This document shows, one piece after another, positions 6,625 to 9,674 of a stretch of 9,674 nt of DNA. The notes under the pieces were generated by a model. It was not told the origin of the DNA, made no database searches, and saw only the letters and a list, made by a program, of their open reading frames with translations. The stretch comes from JADMII01 sp036278595 (GTDB lineage Bacteria; Chloroflexota; Dehalococcoidia; DSTF01; JACRBR01): assembly GCA_036278595.1 (NCBI GenBank), contig DASUKS010000112.1, forward strand, positions 1 to 9,674, given 5' to 3'. The position numbers and the translations under genes were made by a program. Position 1 is the stretch's first letter, and the number at the start of each line of letters is the position of its first letter.

Positions 6625-6630
6625 TACTCT
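6625..6630 (+). promoter_or_regulatory. -10 box of a leaderless nitrilase transcript
   Basis: TACTCT (TANNNT), then 6 nt (GCCCGC), then the ATG at 6637. It sits in the 16-bp gap after the methyltransferase stop codon. Sequence class and spacing match the box before the methyltransferase, supporting an independent leaderless start; read-through from upstream is also likely. No Shine-Dalgarno is visible. Confidence 0.5.
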
Positions 6631-6636
6631 GCCCGC

Positions 6637-8280
6637 ATGAGCCGCTCCGCGCACGTCGCGCTCCTGCAGCTTCGCGCGTTCGACGTCGCCGACGCCGAGG
6701 CGTCGCTGCGCTACACGCTCGCGCAGATCGACGAGGCGGCGAAGCTGCGCCCTGACATCATCGCGATGCCGGAGATGACGTACCCGGCGTATTTCATCGG
6801 CCGCGACGACCTCGTCCTGCCCGGCGTGCGCCCGCCGGATGAAGTCGCCGCGCTCTTCGCTGCGAAAGCGCGAGAGCACCGCGTGCACATCGCGGCCGGG
6901 ATGGCGCTCGAGGGCTCGGGCGGCGGCTGGACGAACGGCGCGCTGCTCTTCGGCCGCGACGGGGAGATTATCGGCCGCTACGCGAAGTCCTTCCTCTGGC
7001 ACTTCGACCGCCGCTGGTTCGCCCCGGGCGACGCCTACCCTGTGTTCGAGACCGACGCCGGCCGCATCGGCATGCTCGTCTGCGCCGACGCCCGCGTGCC
7101 GGAGATCGCGCGTTCGCTTGCGCTCAACAGCGCGCAGATCATCCTCGACCTCACCGCGTGGGTCAGCGGCGGCCGCCGCGCCGCCGACCTCACAAGCCCT
7201 CAGCGCACCTACCTGATGCAGACGCGCGCGATCGAGAACGGCGTCTGGATCGCGGCCGCCGACAAGGTCGGCGTCGAAGCCGAGAGCATCGCCTACTGCG
7301 GCGGCTCGTGCGTCATCGACCCACGTGGCAACTACGTCGCCCAGCTCGACAGCGAACACGAGGGTATCCTTTCGCACTACATCGAGCTCGAAGATGCGGC
7401 GCTGCCGGTGATGCGCCGTCCGGAGCTGTACGGCGTGCTCACAACGCCTACCCAAGAGCTGCCGGTCGAGCGCCTCCGTGACGAGCCGCTCGTGCCCGGC
7501 GACCACGAATCGCCGATCTCCGTCGTCCAGATGACCATGCCGCCGGACGGCGACCTGTTCGTCGCCGCCGCCCGCCGCCATGCCGAGCGCCTGGCGCTTC
7601 AGGACGCGCGTCTCGTCGTCTTCCCCGCGACGCCGTCCCGTCTGCGGGCGGCGTACTCGCACGACGCCGTGCTCGCCGGCATGCTCGCAATCGCACGGGA
7701 CACAGGCGTCATGCTCGCGTTCACGGTCTCCGAGCCGGACGCGGACGGCTGGCGTGCGATGTACCTCGTCGGACCGCGAGGCGTGCTGGCGAAGCACCGC
7801 CAGTCCCACAAGCCACCCGGCCCCCGCTTCGAGACGATGCCCTTGGGCGACGAACCGTCGCCGGTAGTCGAAACCGCGGTCGGGGGCATTGGCATGATGG
7901 CCGCCGCCGAAGGCGCGGTCCCTGAGGTCGCGCGCTCGCTGATGCTGCGCGGCGCCGAGATCATCGTCTGGTGTGCGGACCATCCGTCGTCGCGGATGTC
8001 CCTCATCGCCCGCACGCGCGCCGACGAGAACCGCGTCTACATCGCCTGCGCCGCCGGCCCCGCGCCCGAGGCCGGCGTCACGATGATCGTCGAGCCGTCC
8101 GGCGCCGTGGCCGCGCAGGCGCTCGAGGGCCGCGAGCTCGCCGTCAGCGCCACCGTGAACCGCATGCTGGCGCGCCTCAAGCAGCGCGCGCCCGGCACGG
8201 ACGTCGTGCGCGGCCGCCACCCCGAGAGCTACGCCGGATTAATCTCTCTGAAGGAACCCGCGCCCGGCACCGTGGTATAA
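6637..8280 (+). CDS. Double nitrilase-fold protein: active N-terminal amidohydrolase plus degenerate second domain
   Basis: A 547-residue protein made of two carbon-nitrogen hydrolase (nitrilase superfamily) domains; typical members have one domain of about 260-300 residues. Domain 1 (about 5-260) has the complete catalytic triad: E46 in AMPEMTYP, K117 in GRYAKSFLW, and the nucleophile C149 in IGMLVCADARVPEIAR, followed by RTYLMQTRAIENGVWIAAAD. Domain 2 (about 292-540) aligns to the same landmarks but lacks the triad: FPATP (A331 for Glu), HRQSHKPP (Q389 for Lys) and IGMMAAAEGAVPEVAR (A423 for Cys), while fold-defining segments such as ARTRADENRVYIACAA remain. Domain 1 should hydrolyse an amide, carbamoyl or nitrile bond; the substrate is unknown. 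Domain 2 is probably structural or regulatory, perhaps replacing one subunit of the usual nitrilase dimer (inference). No signal peptide, so cytoplasmic. It lies 16 bp after the methyltransferase. Confidence 0.93.
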   Translation: MSRSAHVALLQLRAFDVADAEASLRYTLAQIDEAAKLRPDIIAMPEMTYPAYFIGRDDLVLPGVRPPDEVAALFAAKAREHRVHIAAGMALEGSGGGWTNGALLFGRDGEIIGRYAKSFLWHFDRRWFAPGDAYPVFETDAGRIGMLVCADARVPEIARSLALNSAQIILDLTAWVSGGRRAADLTSPQRTYLMQTRAIENGVWIAAADKVGVEAESIAYCGGSCVIDPRGNYVAQLDSEHEGILSHYIELEDAALPVMRRPELYGVLTTPTQELPVERLRDEPLVPGDHESPISVVQMTMPPDGDLFVAAARRHAERLALQDARLVVFPATPSRLRAAYSHDAVLAGMLAIARDTGVMLAFTVSEPDADGWRAMYLVGPRGVLAKHRQSHKPPGPRFETMPLGDEPSPVVETAVGGIGMMAAAEGAVPEVARSLMLRGAEIIVWCADHPSSRMSLIARTRADENRVYIACAAGPAPEAGVTMIVEPSGAVAAQALEGRELAVSATVNRMLARLKQRAPGTDVVRGRHPESYAGLISLKEPAPGTVV

Positions 8281-8281
8281 T
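8273..8281 (+). promoter_or_regulatory. Extended -10 promoter for the RDD gene
   Basis: TGGTATAAT: a perfect TATAAT (8276-8281) preceded by the TGn extension, the best promoter match in the window. It overlaps the last two codons and stop (GTG GTA TAA) of the nitrilase gene. The predicted transcript start near 8288 leaves a leader of about 56 nt before the ATG at 8344, so this gene is not leaderless. No -35 is evident, as is usual with an extended -10. Confidence 0.65.
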
Positions 8282-8302
8282 CGCGCGTCGCCGCCACTCG
8301 CA

Positions 8303-8322
8303 GGGGTGCGCCGGCGCGCCTC
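8303..8322 (+). other. GC-rich hairpin in the leader of the RDD gene
   Basis: GGGGTGCG (8303-8310) pairs with CGCGCCTC (8315-8322) around a CCGG loop: eight pairs, two of them G-T. It lies between the predicted transcript start and the RDD start codon. No T-tract follows, so it is not a terminator. It matches no riboswitch I recognise and could be chance in such GC-rich sequence. Confidence 0.3.
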
Positions 8323-8343
8323 CCGGCGAACCGCCAGTGCAGG

Positions 8344-8955
8344 ATGGGCCGCGACATCGCCACGCAGGACATCGCCACCGTACAGCCGATCGAGACGCCC
8401 GCTGCCGACGTCGCGAGCGTCCGCGCGCGCACCGGCGGCTACGTCGTCGACATGATCATCCTCGCGGCGGTGGCGCTGATCATGTTCGTCATCGGCTTCG
8501 GCATCTTGCTCGCGTCGTCCGACTGGGCGAAGAACGACCCGCCCAACAGCGCCTACTACGGCGCGCTCGCGATCGTGGGTCTGGGGACGCCACTCGTCTG
8601 GAGCCTGATGAATCTCCTGCTGCTTGCCACGCGATCACAGACTGCCGGTCAGTACGTCGCGGGCATTCGGCTCGCACGCGAGGACGGCGAGCGTCTCCGG
8701 CTTCGCAGCGCCGCCGCCTGGTGGTTCGCCCTCAATCCCGCGCTCTTCAGCTGGCCGATGGCCTGCGTGACGCTCCTGCCGCTCGCTGCGACGGCCGCGC
8801 TGGCGCTCAACAAGGCGTCCACCGCGCTTGTCTTTACCATCGCCGCGCTTTGCATCATGGCGCCGGCGATCGCGCTCGTGTCGGCGCTGCTCGATCGCGA
8901 GAACCGCACCCTCTACGACCGCCTCGCCGGCACGATCGTCGTGCCGGGAAGCTGA
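8344..8955 (+). CDS. RDD-family integral membrane protein
   Basis: A 203-residue membrane protein with the RDD domain landmarks: RARTGGYVVDMIILAAVAL (28-46, the Arg and Asp of the family name), the cytoplasmic TAGQYVAGIRLAREDG stretch (100-115), and the closing ENRTLYDRLAGTIVV (186-200), the usual '..hDrlagT.vv' signature. Hydrophobic helices lie at about 33-57, 72-95, 128-154 and 160-183. RDD proteins are widespread and mostly uncharacterised; some have been linked to ion transport. The start at 8344 is the only ATG in frame before the domain, and the upstream frame lacks start codons back to the promoter. The N-terminus has a duplicated pentapeptide, DIATQ then DIATV. The TGA stop is followed without a gap by the GTG of the next gene, so the two are almost certainly translated together. 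Confidence 0.93.
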   Translation: MGRDIATQDIATVQPIETPAADVASVRARTGGYVVDMIILAAVALIMFVIGFGILLASSDWAKNDPPNSAYYGALAIVGLGTPLVWSLMNLLLLATRSQTAGQYVAGIRLAREDGERLRLRSAAAWWFALNPALFSWPMACVTLLPLAATAALALNKASTALVFTIAALCIMAPAIALVSALLDRENRTLYDRLAGTIVVPGS

Positions 8956-9674
8956 GTGTCCCGCAACCGGGGCTACCTCCAGCTGCCCGATGACGGCGCG
9001 CAGCCCGACCGCAGCGTGGCGAAGCTCGGCGTTGGGCTGCTGCTCTTCTTCGCCCTGCTCGCGCTCTCCGCAGTGCTCGCGCTGTACCAGCTCACCAGCC
9101 GTGATACCGCGAGAGACGCCCTTCGGCGCTCGGTGGCTGCGCTGACCGAGATCGACGCGCTCATCGACCGCAACTACGCCACCATGCAACAGCAGGCGGC
9201 CGTCACGGCGCCCGGCGATAGCGTGCAGCTTCCCGGCTACCCCGTCGATGTGCCGCTGAAGCCCGCCGACGCGCAGTCGCTGTCGAAAGAACAGCTGCGC
9301 GACACGCTGCTCGACCGCAGCGCGGACATAATGTACGGCCACGGCACCTCCGCGCTGCGTTCGCAGACGAAGGATGCGGGCAGCGTCGGCGTCTTCTCCA
9401 TCGGCGGGTTGACAGACCACGGCCTGGACTTCCTCCGCTCGCGCAACCACGATATTCTTCGCGTGCTCACGCTCGTGCTCGCCGCCGTGTCAGCCGTCCT
9501 CGCGCTGCTGCTCGCATTGTTGTGCCGCGGTTTCGGGCGGCTCGTAGCGGTCGGCATCGTCACGCTCGCGGCCGCGCTGCCGGTGCTGTTCTTCGGGCTC
9601 GCCGCGTGGCTCTACTTGCGGGCGAACGACAGCGGCGAGTACACGAGGCAGCAGTTCGCATCCCTGGGCGCAGA
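8956..9674 (+). CDS. Three-helix membrane protein of unknown function, partial (runs off window end)
   Basis: The frame is open from a GTG at 8956 to the window end, giving 239 codons without a stop. It begins MSRNRGYLQLPDDG, has a helix at about 23-45, a predicted outside domain of about 120 residues (46-165) with a helical, coiled-coil-like start (TARDALRRSVAALTEIDALI), then two closely spaced helices at about 168-190 and 195-220. I do not recognise the family. A signal-anchor helix, an outside domain and further helices could suit a sensor or transport-associated protein, but the C-terminus is missing and no function is proposed. Support for the start: the GTG is the first codon after the RDD stop, and GGGAA stands 5 nt upstream as a weak ribosome binding site. 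Tight coupling implies a shared role with the RDD protein. Confidence 0.8.
   Translation, partial: MSRNRGYLQLPDDGAQPDRSVAKLGVGLLLFFALLALSAVLALYQLTSRDTARDALRRSVAALTEIDALIDRNYATMQQQAAVTAPGDSVQLPGYPVDVPLKPADAQSLSKEQLRDTLLDRSADIMYGHGTSALRSQTKDAGSVGVFSIGGLTDHGLDFLRSRNHDILRVLTLVLAAVSAVLALLLALLCRGFGRLVAVGIVTLAAALPVLFFGLAAWLYLRANDSGEYTRQQFASLGA

Noticed and set aside
6334..8220. A 628-codon open frame on the minus strand, opposite the nitrilase gene
   Set aside because: It is rich in Arg, Ala, Gly and His without any domain pattern, and lies antisense to a gene with clear motifs. Long antisense frames are expected where third codon positions are nearly all G or C.
7971..8993. A 340-codon plus-strand frame across the end of the nitrilase and the RDD gene
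   Set aside because: Its translation is Arg-rich low-complexity sequence, it crosses a promoter and a real gene boundary, and it is out of frame with two recognisable proteins.

Overview
The window is a GC-rich stretch of bacterial chromosome, densely coding, with eight genes and one short repeat-bearing gap. GC-rich third codon positions, TANNNT boxes a few bases upstream of start codons (leaderless transcription) and the type of intergenic repeats suggest a free-living bacterium of the Chloroflexota or a similar GC-rich lineage. That assignment is an inference, because no rRNA or other marker gene is present. I see no CRISPR array, tRNA, phage or transposase.

Region 1 (1-2214, minus strand) reads, in transcription order: a polytopic membrane protein with a C-terminal NodB polysaccharide deacetylase domain, an OmpR/PhoB-type response regulator, and the N-terminus of its sensor histidine kinase, which leaves the window. 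Regulator and kinase overlap by one base and are surely co-transcribed. The deacetylase is 55 bp upstream of them on the same strand, so an envelope-related regulatory unit is plausible. Region 2 (2213-3559, plus strand) is a divergently read multi-spanning membrane protein with a C-terminal soluble domain, possibly of the GT-C glycosyltransferase type. Its ATG interlocks with the ATG of the deacetylase in a single CATG.

Region 3 (3560-3765) is the only gap of notable size apart from promoters. It lies between two convergent genes and carries two repeats: a hairpin-forming copy of a widespread dispersed repeat, and nine units of a 7-bp tandem repeat that ends 8 bp from the stop codon of the next gene. 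Region 4 (3766-5727, minus strand) is an intact M3-family zinc oligopeptidase of the thimet oligopeptidase type.

Region 5 (5838-9674, plus strand) contains a class I SAM-dependent methyltransferase, a 547-residue double nitrilase-fold protein, an RDD-family membrane protein and the start of a three-helix membrane protein of unknown function that runs out of the window. The first two are each preceded by a TANNNT box exactly 6 nt from the ATG. The RDD gene has an extended -10 promoter embedded in the stop codon of the preceding gene, and the last gene begins on the base after the RDD stop codon.

The most interesting protein is the nitrilase: its first half has an intact Glu-Lys-Cys triad, whereas the second half keeps the fold signatures but has lost all three catalytic residues (Ala, Gln, Ala). 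No multi-gene novel defence or mobile system is evident.
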